Numbered from the stretch's first letter, positions 24,092-35,283 are shown. The stretch: 64,000 bases of DNA from Oncorhynchus masou masou (GCF_036934945.1 NC_088242.1:4657394-4721393), one strand, 5' to 3'. Numbers and translations: made by a program. The notes: generated by a model not told the origin, from the sequence alone.

Positions 24092-24511
24092 ATGTACATA
24101 GTCAATGGTAGGCTTCGAGGGGACCCCTGTGGTAGGTACACCTATAGCTCATCTCTTGGCAGTAGTACTGTAGACTACTTTATCACTGACCTCAACCCAG
24201 AGTCTCTCAGAGCGTTCACAGTCAGCCCACTGACACCCCTATCAGACCACAGCAAAATCACAGTCTACCTAAACAGAGCAATACTCAATCATGAGGCATC
24301 AAAGCCAAAGGAACTGAGTAACATTAAGAAATGCTATAGATGGAAGGAATGCAGTTTGGAAACCTACCAAAAAACAATTAGGCAACAACAAATTCAATCC
24401 CTTTTAGACAATTTCCTGGGTAAAACGTTCCAATGTAATAGTGAAGGTGTAAACTTGCAGAAGAAAATCTTAACAGTATATTTGACCTCTCAGCTTCCCT
24501 ATCAAATCTAA
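24092..24511 (+). pseudogene. LINE apurinic-type endonuclease, C-terminal remnant
   Basis: The frame contains STVDYFITD and LTPLSDHSKITVYL, which fit the last strands of an AP-endonuclease fold (the SDH motif with its catalytic His). This domain nicks target DNA to prime reverse transcription. The N-terminal catalytic residues are absent because the preceding sequence is deleted, so it could not cut. Translation continues into the linker toward the reverse transcriptase and ends at a stop near 24511; the linker resumes in another frame at 24592-24909. Confidence 0.75.
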
Positions 24512-24591
24512 AAATCTCAAATAGAAAACCAAAGAAAATTAACAACAATGACAAATGGTTTGATGAAGAATGCAAAAACCTAAGAAAGAAA

Positions 24592-24909
24592 TTGAGAAAC
24601 CTGTCCAACCAAAAACATAGAGGCCCGGAAAACCTGAGTCTACTCCTTCACTATGGTGAATCACTAAAACAATACAGAAATACACTACGGAAAAAGAAGG
24701 AACAGCATGTCAGAAATCAGCTCAATGTAATTGAAGAATCCATAGACTCTAACCACTTCTGGGAAAATTGGAAAACACTAAACAAACAACAACACGAAGA
24801 ATTATCTATCCAAAATGGAGATGTATGGGTAAACCACTTCTCCAATCTTTTTGGCTCTATACAAAGAATAAAGAGCAAAAACATATACATGATCAAATAC
24901 AGATCTTAA
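24592..24909 (+). pseudogene. LINE ORF2 linker before the RT domain
   Basis: A 105-codon frame rich in Lys, Asn and Glu (NQKHRGPENLSLLLHYGESL...HFWENWKTLNKQQHEE). It resembles the linker between endonuclease and RT in related LINEs. It overlaps the start of the RT frame (24768) in a different phase, showing a frameshift near 24800-24880. Confidence 0.6.
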
Positions 24910-26006
24910 AATCAACTATTAAAGACTACCAGAACCCACTGGATTCCTCGAATACATTGAATGAGTTACAGGACAAAATAAAAACCCTCCAACCCAAAAA
25001 GGCCTGTGGTGTTGATGGTATCTTCAATGAAATGATCAAATATACAGACAACAAATTCCAATTGGCTATACTAAAACTCTTTAACATCATCCTTAGCTCT
25101 GGCATCTTGCCCAATATTTGGAACCAAGGACTGATCACCCCAATCCACAAAAATGGAAACAAATTTGACCCCAATAACTACCGTGGAATATGCGTCAACA
25201 GTAACCTTGGGAAAATCCTCTGCATTATCATTAACAGCAGACTCTTACTTATCCTCAATGAAAACAATGTACTGAGCAAATGTCAAATTGGCTTTTTACC
25301 AAATTACCGTACAACAGACCATGTATTCACCTTTCACACCCTAATTGACAACCAAACAAACCAAAACAAAGGCAAAGTCTTCTCATGCTTTGTTGATTTC
25401 AAAAAAGCCTTCGACTCGATTTGGCATGAGGGTCTGCTATACAAACTGATGGAAAGTGGTGTTGGGGATAAAACATACGACATCATAAAATCCATGTACA
25501 CAAACAACAAGTGTGCGGTTAAAATTGGCAAAAAACACACAAATTTCTTCACACAGGGTCGTGGGGTTAGACAGGGATGCAGCTTAAGCCTCACCCTCTT
25601 CAACATATATATCAACGAACTGGCGCGGGCACTAGAAAGGTCTGCAGCACCCGGCCTCACCCTACTAGAATCTGAAGTCAAATGTCTGCTATTTGCTGAT
25701 GATCTGGTGCTTCTGTCACCAACCAAGGAGGGCCTACAGCAGCATCTAGATCTTATGCACAGATTCTGTCAGACCTGGGCCCTGACAGTAAATCTCAGTA
25801 AGACCAAAATAATGGTGTTCCAAAAAAGGTCCAGTCACCAGGACCACAAATACAAATTCCATCTAGACACTGTTGCCGTAGAGCACACAAAAAACTATAC
25901 ATACCTTGGCCTAAACATCAGCGCCACAGGTAACTTCCACAAAGCTGTGAACGATCTGAGAGACAAGGCAATAAGGGCATTCTATGCCATCAAACAAGGA
26001 ACATAA
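24768..26006 (+). pseudogene. LINE reverse transcriptase domain
   Basis: This is the best preserved coding stretch in the window, at 412 codons. Ordered RT motifs are visible: KKACGVDGIFNEMIKY near residues 80-95, GLITPIHKNG and NNYRGICVNS, then CFVDFKKAFDSIWH with the first catalytic Asp, GVRQGCSLSLTLFNIYINEL, and CLLFADDLVLLS (FADD box, near residue 308) with the two metal-binding Asp residues. NLSKTKIMVF and YLGLNIS follow. The enzyme would copy the element RNA at the nicked target. Active-site residues are intact here, but frameshifts on both sides make the element non-autonomous now. The listed ATG is not the native start. Confidence 0.9.
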
Positions 26007-26064
26007 ATTTCAACATACCAATTAGGATTTGGCTAAAAAATACTTGAATCAGTCATAGAGCCCA

Positions 26065-26917
26065 TTGCCCTTTATGGTTTTGAGGTCTGGGGTCCGCTCA
26101 CCAACCAAGACTTCACAAAATGGGACAAACACCAAATTGAGACTGCATGCAGAATTCTGCAAAAATATCCTCCGTGTACAACGTAGAACACCAAATAATG
26201 CATGCAGAGCAGAATTAGGCCGATACCCACTAATTATCACAATCCAGAAAAGAGCTGTTAAATTCTATAACCACCTAAAAGGAAGCGATTCCCAAACCTT
26301 CCACAACAAAGCCATCACCTACAGAGAGATGAACCTGGAGAAGAGTCCCCTAAGCAAGCTGGTCCTGGGACTCTGTTCACAAACACACCCTACAGAGCCC
26401 CATGACAGCAGCACAATTAGACCCAACCAAATCATGAGAAAACAAAAAGATAATTACTTGACACATTGGAAAGAATTAAAAAAAACAGAGCAAACTAGAA
26501 TGCTATTTGGCCCTACACAGAGAGTACACAGCGGCAGAATACCTGACCACTGTGACTGACCCAAAATTAAGGAAAGCTTTGACTATGTACAGACTCAGCG
26601 AGCATAGCCTTGATATTGAGAAAGGCCGCCGTAGGCAGACATGGCTCTCAAGAGAAGACAGGCTATGTGCTCACTGCCCACAAAATGAGGTGGAAACTGA
26701 GCTGCACTTCCTAACCTCCTGCCCAATGTATGACCATATTAGAGAGACATATTTCCCTCAGATTACACAGATCCACAAAGAATTCGAAAACAAATCCAAT
26801 TTTGAAAAACTCCCATATCTACTGGGTGAAATTCCACAGTGTGCCATCAGAGCAGCAAGATTTGTGACCTGTTGCCACGAGAAAAGGGCAACCAGTGAAG
26901 AACACGCACCATTGTAA
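26065..26917 (+). pseudogene. LINE ORF2 C-terminal region with Cys/His motif
   Basis: Two overlapping frames (26065-26559 and 26507-26917) together give the region downstream of the RT. The second ends with CAHCPQNEVETELHFLTSCP, a C-x2-C-x10-H-x5-C arrangement that many LINEs carry near the C terminus and that probably binds nucleic acid. At least one frameshift lies between about 26000 and 26065 and another between 26507 and 26559. Stop at 26915-26917 is likely the original end. Confidence 0.78.
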
Positions 26918-26998
26918 ATACAACCCATATCTATGCTTATTTATTTTATCTTGTGTCCTTAACCATTTGTACATTGCAAAAACACTGTATATATATGT

Positions 26999-27007
26999 CA
27001 AATACAG

Positions 27008-27033
<26 letters not shown>
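26999..27033. repeat. (TA)n in the LINE 3' region
   Basis: A short TA run in the LINE 3' untranslated region. Confidence 0.9.
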
Positions 27034-27038
<5 letters not shown>

Positions 27039-27195
27039 GACATTTGTAATGTCTTTATTGTTTTGAAACTTCTGTATGTGTGATGTCTACTGTTAATTTT
27101 TATTGTTTATTTCACTTTATATATTACCTACCTTACTTGCTTTGGCAATGTTAACACATGTTACCCATGCCAATAATGCCCCTTGAATTGAATTG

Positions 27196-27207
27196 AATTG
27201 AGACAGA

Positions 27208-27261
<54 letters not shown>

Positions 27262-27294
27262 GAGAGACAGAGAGAGAAAGGAGAAGAGAAAGCG

Positions 27295-27393
<99 letters not shown>

Positions 27394-27394
27394 G
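27196..27394. repeat. (GA)n then (CAGA)n microsatellite
   Basis: GA repeats with CA interruptions, then about 24 copies of the tetramer CAGA (about 27295-27390). It follows directly on the LINE tail. Confidence 0.95.
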
Positions 27395-27587
27395 AGATTA
27401 ATTAACTTGAGAGAGATATATTAATTGAATTGAGAGAGAGAGATTAATTGACTTGAGAGAGATGTATTAATTGAATTGAGAGAGAGAGAGATTACTTGAC
27501 TTGAGAGAGATATATTAATTGAATTGAGAGGGAGAGAGAGATTAATTGACTTGAGAGAGATATATTAATTGAATTGAGAGAGAGAGA
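27395..27587. repeat. TTAATTGA(A/C)TTGAGAGAG array, left part
   Basis: Units of roughly 22-26 bp built from TTAATTGACTTGAGAGAGA and TTAATTGAATTGAGAGAGA. The right part resumes in phase after the TTAA element. Confidence 0.9.
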
Positions 27588-27591
27588 TTAA

Positions 27592-28492
27592 CCTCTTACA
27601 TCTATGGGGGCGCTATTTCATTTTTGGATGAAAAACTTAAACAAGATTTTTTTCACAAAAAGATGCTCGATATGCATATAATTGATACCATTCGAAAGAA
27701 AACACTCTGAGTGTCCAGAAATACCAAGATATTCTCTGTGCGTGCCCTAGAACGTGAGCTTCAGGCAAAACCAAGATGAGATGGTATCCAGGAAATTTTT
27801 GAGGCTCTGTTTTCCATTGTCTCCTTAATGGCTGTGAATGCGAGAGAGATAGTCATTTCTTTCTTTTCCCCAAGGTGTCTGCAGCATTGTGACGTATTTG
27901 TGGGCAGATCATTGGAAGATTGACCATAAGAGACCACATTTACCAGGTGTCCGAAATTGGTGCGCAAATGTCACCTGCCAGTATTTTTCCATGCGATACA
28001 GAGAGAAAGCAAGCTTCCACGAACTTATCAATGAAGAGATATAAAAAACACCTAATTGATTCCAAACAACGTTGCCATGTTTCGTTCGAGTAGTTAATCC
28101 GGAAAAAGTTTTATTAACTGAATTTTCGAATGTGAGAGAGATTTCTCCTACACACAGACGCTTTCAGGAAAAACTATTTGGTATGTAACTGAGAGTCTCC
28201 TCATTGAAAACATCAGAAGCTCTTCAAAGGTAAATGATTTTATTTATTTGATCTGGTTTTTGTGAAAATGTTGAAATGCTACTCAAAATGCTATGCTAGC
28301 TTTGCATATACACAAATTAGTCAATTTCTATGGTTCAAAAGCATATTTTGAAAATCTGAGATGACAGTGTTGTTAAGAAAAGGCTAAGCTTGAGAGCAGA
28401 CGATTATTTTCATTTTATTTGCGATTTTCAGAAATCGTTGAGAGCCTGAGGCTTTAGTCACAAATTAATCCGGGATGGGGAGTTTCAAGAAG
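27592..28492. mobile_element. TTAA-targeted non-autonomous element, copy 2
   Basis: TTAA at 27588-27591 and at 28493-28496 flanks an element with ends CCTCTTACATCTATGGGG and GGAGTTTCAAGAAG. The surrounding array reads GAGAGAGATTAATTGACTTG when the element and one TTAA are removed, so the insertion site and duplication can be read directly. It is the reverse complement of 19628-20665, and about 900 bp long. No transposase is encoded. Confidence 0.9.
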
Positions 28493-28496
28493 TTAA

Positions 28497-29890
28497 TTGA
28501 CTTGAGAGATATATTAATTGAATTGAGAGAGAGAGATATATTAATTGACCTTAGAGATATATTAATTGAATTGAGAGAGAGAGATTAATTGACTTGAGAG
28601 AGATATATTAATTGAATTGAGAAAGAGATATATATTAATTGACTTGAGATATATATATTAATTGAATTGAGAGAGAGAGAGATTAATTGACTTGAGAGAG
28701 ATATATTAATTGAATTGAGAGAGAGAGATATATTAATTGACTTGAGATATATATATATAATATGAATTGAGAGAGAGATATATAATTGACTTGAGATATA
28801 TATATTAATTTAATTGAGAGAGATATATTAATTGAATTGAGAGAGAGAGATATATATTAATTGACTTGAGATATATATATTAATTGAATTGAGAGAGAGA
28901 GAGATATATTAATTGAATTGAGAGAAATATTAATTGACTTGAGATATATATATATTAATTGAATTGAGAGATATATATATATATTATTAATTGAAAGAAA
29001 GAGAGATATATATTACTTGACTTGAGATATATATATTAATTGAATTGAGAGAGATATATATATATATATTAATTGAATTGAGAGAGAGAGAGAGAGAGAT
29101 TAATTGACTTGAGATATATATATTAATTGAATTGAGAGAGGGAGAGAGATATATATATTAATTGAATTGAGAGAGAGATATATATTAATTGAATTGAGAG
29201 AGGTAGAGATATTAATTGAATTGAGAGAGAGATATATTAATTGAATTGAGAGAGAGAGAGAGAGATTAATTGAATTGAGAGAGATATATTAATTGAATTG
29301 AGAGAGAGATATATTAATTGAATTGAGAGAGAGATATATTAATTGAATTGAGAGAGAGAGATATTAATTGAATTGAGAGAGGGATATTAATTGAATTGAG
29401 AGAGAGATATATTAATTGAATTGAGAGAGATATATTAATTGAATTGAGAGAGATATATTAATTGAATTGAGAGAGAGATATATTAATTGAATTGAGATAG
29501 TTATATTAATTGAATTGAGAGAGAGAGAGATATTAATTGAATTGAGAGAGAGAGAGAGATTAATTGAATTGAGAGAGATATATTAATTGAATTGAGAGAG
29601 AGATTCATTGAATTGAGAGAGAGAGAGATTAATTGACTTGAGAGAGAGATTCATTGAATTGAGAGAAATAGAGAGATTAATTGACTTGAGAGAGAGATTA
29701 ATTGGCTTGAGAGAGAGAGATTAATTGACTTGAGAGAGAGATTCATTGAATTGAGAGAAAGAGAGAGATTAATTGACTTGAGAGAGAGAGAGATTAATTG
29801 ACTTGAGAGAGAGAGATTAATTGACTTGAGAGAGAGAGAGATTAATTGACTTGAGAGAGAGAGAGAGAGATTAATTGACTTGAGAGAGAG
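28497..29890. repeat. TTAATTGA(A/C)TTGAGAGAG array, right part
   Basis: Continuation of the same array. The centre is rich in ATATAT insertions between units, and the right end has longer GA runs. The motif TTGAATTGA is also the LINE tail motif at 27183-27200. Confidence 0.93.
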
Positions 29891-29924
29891 ATCTGTCAAA
29901 GGCATGCGCCCGTAAATTATATAC

Positions 29925-30063
29925 ATTTAGCTAATAGAAATTATATCACTTTAGCTAAAATATAAATTATATCCCTGTAGCTAATATATAAATTATATCA
30001 CTTTAGCTAAAATATAAATTATATCACTTTAGCTAATATATCAATGATATCACTGTAGCTAAT
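29925..30063. repeat. 26-bp array (TAGCTAATAT...), left part
   Basis: About five units of AGCTAATATATAAATTATAT plus CACTTT. Split from the main array by a solo LTR. Confidence 0.85.
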
Positions 30064-30345
30064 TGTCAGGTATACTCCCTCCCCGGCCTCTAGGTCATCA
30101 GGCTGCTGATTATCCAACACACCTGTCACCATCGTCTTGCCCTTCAGCTTCTCATAACACTCACCTGGACTCCATCACGTCCTTGATTATCTCCCCTATA
30201 TCTGTCCCTCCCCTTGGTTCCTTCCTCAGGTGTTATTGACTCTGTTTTCATGTCGGTGCGTTGTTTGTGTTTCGTGTTTGTTGTTTTATTTATTTATTAA
30301 AACACTGCCTGAACTTGCTTCCTGACTCTCAGTGCACTCGTTACA
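30064..30345 (+). mobile_element. Solo LTR inserted in the 26-bp array
   Basis: Begins TGTCAGGTATACTCC and ends CACTCGTTACA, with TG...CA termini. The flanks are CTAAT (30059-30063) and GTAAT (30346-30350), a 5-bp duplication with one mismatch. A polyadenylation-like ATTTATTAAAACAC lies about 45 bp from the end. No internal region is present. Confidence 0.75.
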
Positions 30346-31340
30346 GTAATAGAGATATTATATCACTGTAGCTAATTTAGAAATGATAACACTTCAGCTA
30401 ATATATCAATTATATCACTTCAGCTAATATATCAATTATATCACTTCAGCTAATATATCAATTATATCACTGGAAATGATATCCATGTAATATGCTAATA
30501 TTCAGAATATATCAATTATATCACTTTAGAATATGGAAATGATATCCATGTAGCTAATATAGAAATGATATCCCTTTAGCTAATATAGAAATGATATCCC
30601 TGTAGCTAATATAGAAATGATATCCCTGTAGCTAATATAGAAATGATATCCCTGTAGCTAATATAGAAATGATTTCCATGTAGCTAATATAGAAATGATA
30701 TCCCTGTAGCTAATATAGAAATGATATCCCTGTAGCTAATATAGACATGATATCCCTGTAGCTAATATAGAAATGATATCCATGTAGCTAATATAGAAAT
30801 GATATCCCTGTAGCTAATATAGAAATGATATCCATGTAGCTAATATAGAAATGATATCCCTGTAGCTAATATAGAAATGATATCCATGTAGCTAATATAG
30901 AAATGATATCCCTGTAGCTAATATAGAAATGATATCCCTGTAGCTAATATAGAAATGATATCCATGTAGCTAATATAGAAATGATATCCCTGTAGCTAAT
31001 ATAGAAATGATATCCATGTAGCTAATATAGAAATGATATCCCTGTAGCTAATATAGAATTGATATCCCTGTAGCTAATATAGAAATGATATCCATGTAGC
31101 TAATATAGAAATGATATCCATGTAGCTAATATAGAAATGATATCCCTGTAGCTAATATAGAAATGATATCCCTGTAGCTAATATAGAAATTATATCCCTG
31201 TAGCTAATATAGAAATGATATCCTTGTTGCTAATATAGAAATGATATCCTTGTAGCTAATATAGAAATGATATCCCTGTAGCTAATATAAAAATGATATC
31301 CCTGTAGCTAATATAGAAATGATATCCCTGAAATGATATC
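30346..31340. repeat. 26-bp array (TAGCTAATATAGAAATGATATCCCTG), right part
   Basis: About 37 units. The most regular block (30540-31310) alternates ATCCCTG and ATCCATG versions. Units near the LTR are more diverged. Confidence 0.93.
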
Positions 31341-31447
31341 CTTGAATATAGATAATCCCTGAAAATGCAGAGAGAAGGAAAACATAACCACAGGAATAAG
31401 GAATAACATGCTTCCTCATGTCTTAATGAAAACCTGGTTTTCCCCTC

Positions 31448-31825
31448 GTTCACGACTTCAGCCGAAGTCGGTCCCTCTCCTTGTTCGGGCGGTGTTCGGC
31501 GGTCGACGTCACCGACCTTCTAGCCATCTCTGATCCATTTTTCATTTTCCATTGGTTTTATCTTGTCTTCCTTCACACCTGGTTCCAATCCCATCATTTA
31601 CATGTTGTGTATTTAACCCTCTGTTTCCCCTCATGTCCTTGTCGGAGATTGTTTAGTTTGTATGAGATGTGCTATTTAGTGTTGATGTGTGACAGGGTTT
31701 TGTACCCACTTTGTTATTTTGTACATTTTCGTTGTTTTTGGAGTTTGGTCAGCATTTAATAAACAACTCCGTTTATACTAAGTTCGTTCTCCTGACGTCC
31801 CTGCCACCAAAACATACCCCTTACA
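31448..31825 (+). mobile_element. Solo LTR with 5-bp target duplication CCCTC
   Basis: CCCTC flanks the element exactly at 31443-31447 and 31826-31830. It begins GTTCACGACTTCAGCCGAAG (the expected TG start appears swapped to GT) and ends CCAAAACATACCCCTTACA. TTTAATAAACAACTCC contains an AATAAA signal about 70 bp from the end. No internal region is present. Its sequence differs from the other LTRs. Confidence 0.78.
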
Positions 31826-32029
31826 CCCTCAGTGGATGTAGCTGAAAGTAATGATGTCATAGCTGTTCTTGTGTGGCGCTTTGGCACGACGTGCTGAGCC
31901 AATGGAAAATAGAAATGACAACTCTAAACTCTATGTTTTTTTCTATGCTCAGACAAGAAAATGACCGTCCATTAGTCCTCACTTTGAGGCTCAGTGGCTG
32001 ACGAAACAGCCCTTTAAAAGCTCCATCCC
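31826..32029. other. Unique spacer
   Basis: No gene or element recognised. Confidence 0.4.
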
Positions 32030-32085
32030 AAAACGACACCCTGTTCCTTTTACAGTGCACTACAGCTCACCGGGGCCCTATGGGG
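32030..32085. mobile_element. Dispersed palindromic element, partial copy
   Basis: CCCAAAACGACACCCTGTTC through GGGGCCCTATGGGG matches one arm of the dispersed element. Confidence 0.6.
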
Positions 32086-32356
32086 TAAATTGTGGCATCT
32101 GAGACCCATTTAAGAGAGAGGTCCTATTCATACCTGAGACTGATGATGTTCGGATGCAAGGATTATTAATCAATAACAGTCATTAAACACGTAGTATAGA
32201 GCAAAAAAGACTCCCAAGTACAAACCTTTCTGTTACATCTGACAGCGAAATGTGTATGTGTATTTATTATAAAACAATATGTGGTCTATTTGGATCTTAC
32301 CTGTGTCTCAAAGAGAACTCTATTTCCAATATAGTATTCTACTTTTGACCAGGGCA

Positions 32357-32540
32357 CATTTTGTATTTATTTTAACCAGGCAAGTCAGTTAAGAACAAAT
32401 TCTTATTTTTAATGAAGGCCTAGGAACAGTGGGTTAACTGCCTGTTCGGGAGCAGGACAACAGAGTTGTACCTTGTCAGCTCGGGGATTTGAACTTGCAA
32501 CCTCCTGGTTACTAGTCCAACGCTCTAACCACTAGGCTAC
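32357..32540 (-). mobile_element. tRNA-derived SINE, source of the 33-bp array
   Basis: On the reverse strand it reads TAGCCTAGTGGTTAGAGCG (A box), a B-box-like GGTTGCAAGTTCAAATCC, GTTAACCCACTGTTCCTAGG, and the tail TGACTTGCCTGGTTAAAATA. It is the same family as 10354-10557. Its 5' head faces right and runs directly into the array. Confidence 0.85.
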
Positions 32541-34003
32541 CTTGCCACCCCTGCACTCTAACCACTTGGCTACCCTGCCGCCCCTCCGCTCTAACCACTA
32601 GGCTACCCTGCCGCCCCTCCACTCTAACCACTAGTCTACCTGCCGCCCCTCCACTCTAACCACTAGTCTACCTGCCGCACCGCCACTCTAACCACTAGTA
32701 TACCTGCCGCCCCTCCACTCTAACCACTAGGCTACCTGCCGCCCCACTCCCACTCTAACCACTCTAACCACTAGTATACCTGCCGCCCCTCCACTCTAAC
32801 CACTAGGCTACCTGCCGCCCTCCACTCTAACCACAAGGCTACCTGCCGCCCACTAGGCTCCTGCACTCTAACCACTAGGCTACCCTGCCGCCCCTCCACT
32901 CTAACCACTAGGCTACCCTGCCGCCCCTCCACTCTAACCACTAGGCTACCCTGCCGCCCCACTCCACTCTAACCACTAGGCTACCCTGCCGCCCCTCCAC
33001 TCTAACCACTAGGCTACCCTGCCGCCCCTCCACTCTAACCACTAGGCTACCCTGCCGCCCCTCCACTCTAACCACTAGGCTACCCTGCCGCCCCTCCACT
33101 CTAACCACTAGGCTACCCTGCCGCCCCTCCACTCTAACCACTAGGCTACCCTGCCGCCCCCCACTCTAACCACTCCCACTCTAACCAACCACTAGGCTCC
33201 ACTCTAACCACTGCCCCTGCCCCCCCTCCACTCTAACCAGTAGGCTACCCTGCCGCCCCTCCACTCTAACCAGTAGGCTACCCTGCCGCCCCTCCACTCT
33301 AACCACTAGGCCCCTGCCGCCCCCCACTCTAACCACTAGGCTACCCTGCCGCCCCTCCACTCTAACCACTAGGCTACCCTGCCACCCCGCCACTCTAACC
33401 ACTAGGCTACCCTCCGCCCCTCCACTCTAACCACTAGTCTACCTGCCGCCCCTCCACTCTAACCACTACCCTGCCGCCCCTCCACTCTAACCACTGCCCC
33501 TGCCAATCCACCACTCTAACCACTAGGCTACCCTGCCGCCCCTCCACTCTAACCACTAGGCTACCTGCCGCCCCCTCCACTCTAACCACTAGGCTACCTG
33601 CCACCCCTCCACTCTAACCACTAGCCTACCCTGCCGCCCCTCCACTCTAACCACTAGGCTACCCTGCCGCCCCTCCACTCTAACCACTAGTCTACCTGCC
33701 GCCCCTCCACTCTAACCACTAGCCTACCCCACTGCCGCCCCAATCCACTCTAACCACTAGGCTACCCTGCCACCCCTCCACTCTAACCACTAGTCTACCT
33801 GCCGCCCCTCCACTCTAACCACTAGGCTACCCTGCCACCCCTCCACTCTAACCACTAGTCTACCCCCGCCCCCTCCACTCTAACCACTAGGCTACCCTGC
33901 CGCCCCTCCACTCTAACCACTAGTCTACCTGCCTCCCCTCCACTCTAACCACTAGTCTACCTGCCGCCTCTCCACTCTAACCACTAGTCTACCCTGCCGC
34001 CCA
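32541..34003 (-). repeat. 33-bp array made of SINE 5' heads
   Basis: About 45 units reading CTCTAACCACTAGGCTACCC then TGCCGCCCCTCCA. On the reverse strand each unit contains TAGCCTAGTGG, the Pol III A box of the adjacent SINE, but no B box. Several units are shortened to CTCTAACCACT or similar. The unit of 11 codons yields open frames with a GRQGSLVVRVE period, which I reject as genes. Confidence 0.93.
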
Positions 34004-34130
34004 TAGGGAACAATATACAGGGAACAGGTTGCCATTTCAGACATTCCTATTGGTTCATGAGTTACTCATCTATCTGATGAATGGAAAATATGTTCAGCTG
34101 AAGGCTTTATTTTCAGGAAGTCAGTCAGTC

Positions 34131-34286
34131 TTAGCCTGGTCCCAGAGCTGTTTGTTCTGTCTTGCCAAGTCCTACAGTATGGTCATTCACCTAGCCTGGT
34201 CTCAGAGGTGTTGGTGCTGCCTTGCCAGGTTTTTGGTCATTCACTGAGCCTGCTCTCAGATCTTTTGTTGCTGTCTTGCCAAGTCC
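34131..34286. repeat. Triplicated CCTGGTCCCAGAGCTGTTTG segment
   Basis: Three diverged copies of about 60 bp: AGCCTGGTCCCAGAGCTGTT at 34134, AGCCTGGTCTCAGAGGTGTT at 34193, and GAGCCTGCTCTCAGATCTTT at 34246. Two end in GCCAAGTCCTA(C/T). The motif resembles a dispersed salmonid repeat. It leads into the next array at CCTATGGTC. Confidence 0.7.
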
Positions 34287-35283
34287 TATGGTCTTATGGA
34301 TCTATGGTCCTATGGTCCTATGGTCTTATGGATCTATGGTCTTATGGATCTATGGTCCTACGGATCTATGGTCTTACGGATCTATGGTCTTATGGATCTA
34401 TGGTCCTATGGTCTTATGGATCTATGGTCTTATGGATCTATGGTCTTATGGATCTATGGTCCTATGGTCCTACGGATCTATGGTCTTACGGATCTATGGT
34501 CTTACGGATCTATGGTCTTACGGATCTATGGTCTTATGGATCTATGGTCCTATGGTCTTATGGATCTATGGTCTTATGGATCTATGGTCCTACGGATCTA
34601 TGGTCCTACGGATCTATGGTCTTACGGATCTATGGTCTTACGGATCTATGGTCTTACGGATCTATGGTCTTATGGATCTATGGTCTTATGGTCTTATGGA
34701 TCTATGGTCTTATGGTCTTATGGATCTATGATCTTATGGATCTATGGTCTTATGGATCTATGATCTTATGGATCTATGGTCTTATGGATCTATGGTCTTA
34801 TGGATCTTCCCATCTATGGACCACCCATCTATGGTCTAGTGGCCCCTAGATCTTACTTGTAAGTCGCTTTGGACAAAAGCTCTTCTGATCTATGGGATAT
34901 ATTATCTATGGTCTTATGCTCTTATGGTCTATGGTCTTATGGTCTATGGTCTTATGGTCTTATGGATCTATGGTCTTATGGATCTATGATCTTATGGATC
35001 TATGGTCTTATGGTCTATGGTCTTATGGTCTTATGGATCTATGGACTTATGGATCTATGGTCTTATGGATCTATGATCTTATGGATCTATGGTCTTATGG
35101 ATCTATGGTCTTATGGTCTTATGGATCTATGGTCTTATGGATCTATGGTCTTATGGATCTATGGTCTTACTGATCTATGGTCTTATGGTCTTATGGATCT
35201 ATGATCTTATGGATCTATGGTCTTACTGATCTATGGTCTTATGGTCTTATGGATCTATGGTCTTATGGATCTATGGTCTTATC
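34287..35283. repeat. 16-bp minisatellite (TATGGATCTATGGTCT)
   Basis: About 60 units with C/T (CCTA/CTTA) and A/G (TACG/TATG) variants. It is interrupted at about 34805-34890 by a non-array segment containing TTGTAAGTCGCTTTGGACAA. The three forward frames are open and overlap. GATC and TATGGATC sites recur in most units. Confidence 0.93.

Larger units (their letters stand above)
22830..27195 (+). mobile_element. Broken non-LTR retrotransposon (APE-type LINE)
   Basis: A long element with an ORF1-like region, an endonuclease remnant, reverse transcriptase, a C-terminal Cys/His motif, a 3' untranslated region and a TTGAATTGAATTGAATTGA tail. The order is that of APE-type LINEs. Reading frame changes at several points, and most of the N-terminal endonuclease is deleted between about 23960 and 24060. 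The clade is not settled; I would test I/Nimb and Tx1-like groups first. The 5' boundary is approximate. Confidence 0.85.
32318..34045. mobile_element. Dispersed palindromic element split by a SINE and its array
   Basis: The left half (TATTCTACTTTTGACCAGGG, ending about 32356) and right half (CCATAGGGAACAATATACAG, from about 34004) join into an intact dispersed element once the 1.65 kb between them is removed. This proves that the SINE entered an existing element and that the array grew afterwards or came with it. Confidence 0.75.

Noticed and set aside
27296..27390. Possible CRISPR-like regular repeat
   Set aside because: It is a simple CAGA tetramer run with no spacers; none of the arrays in the window has unique spacers between conserved repeats.
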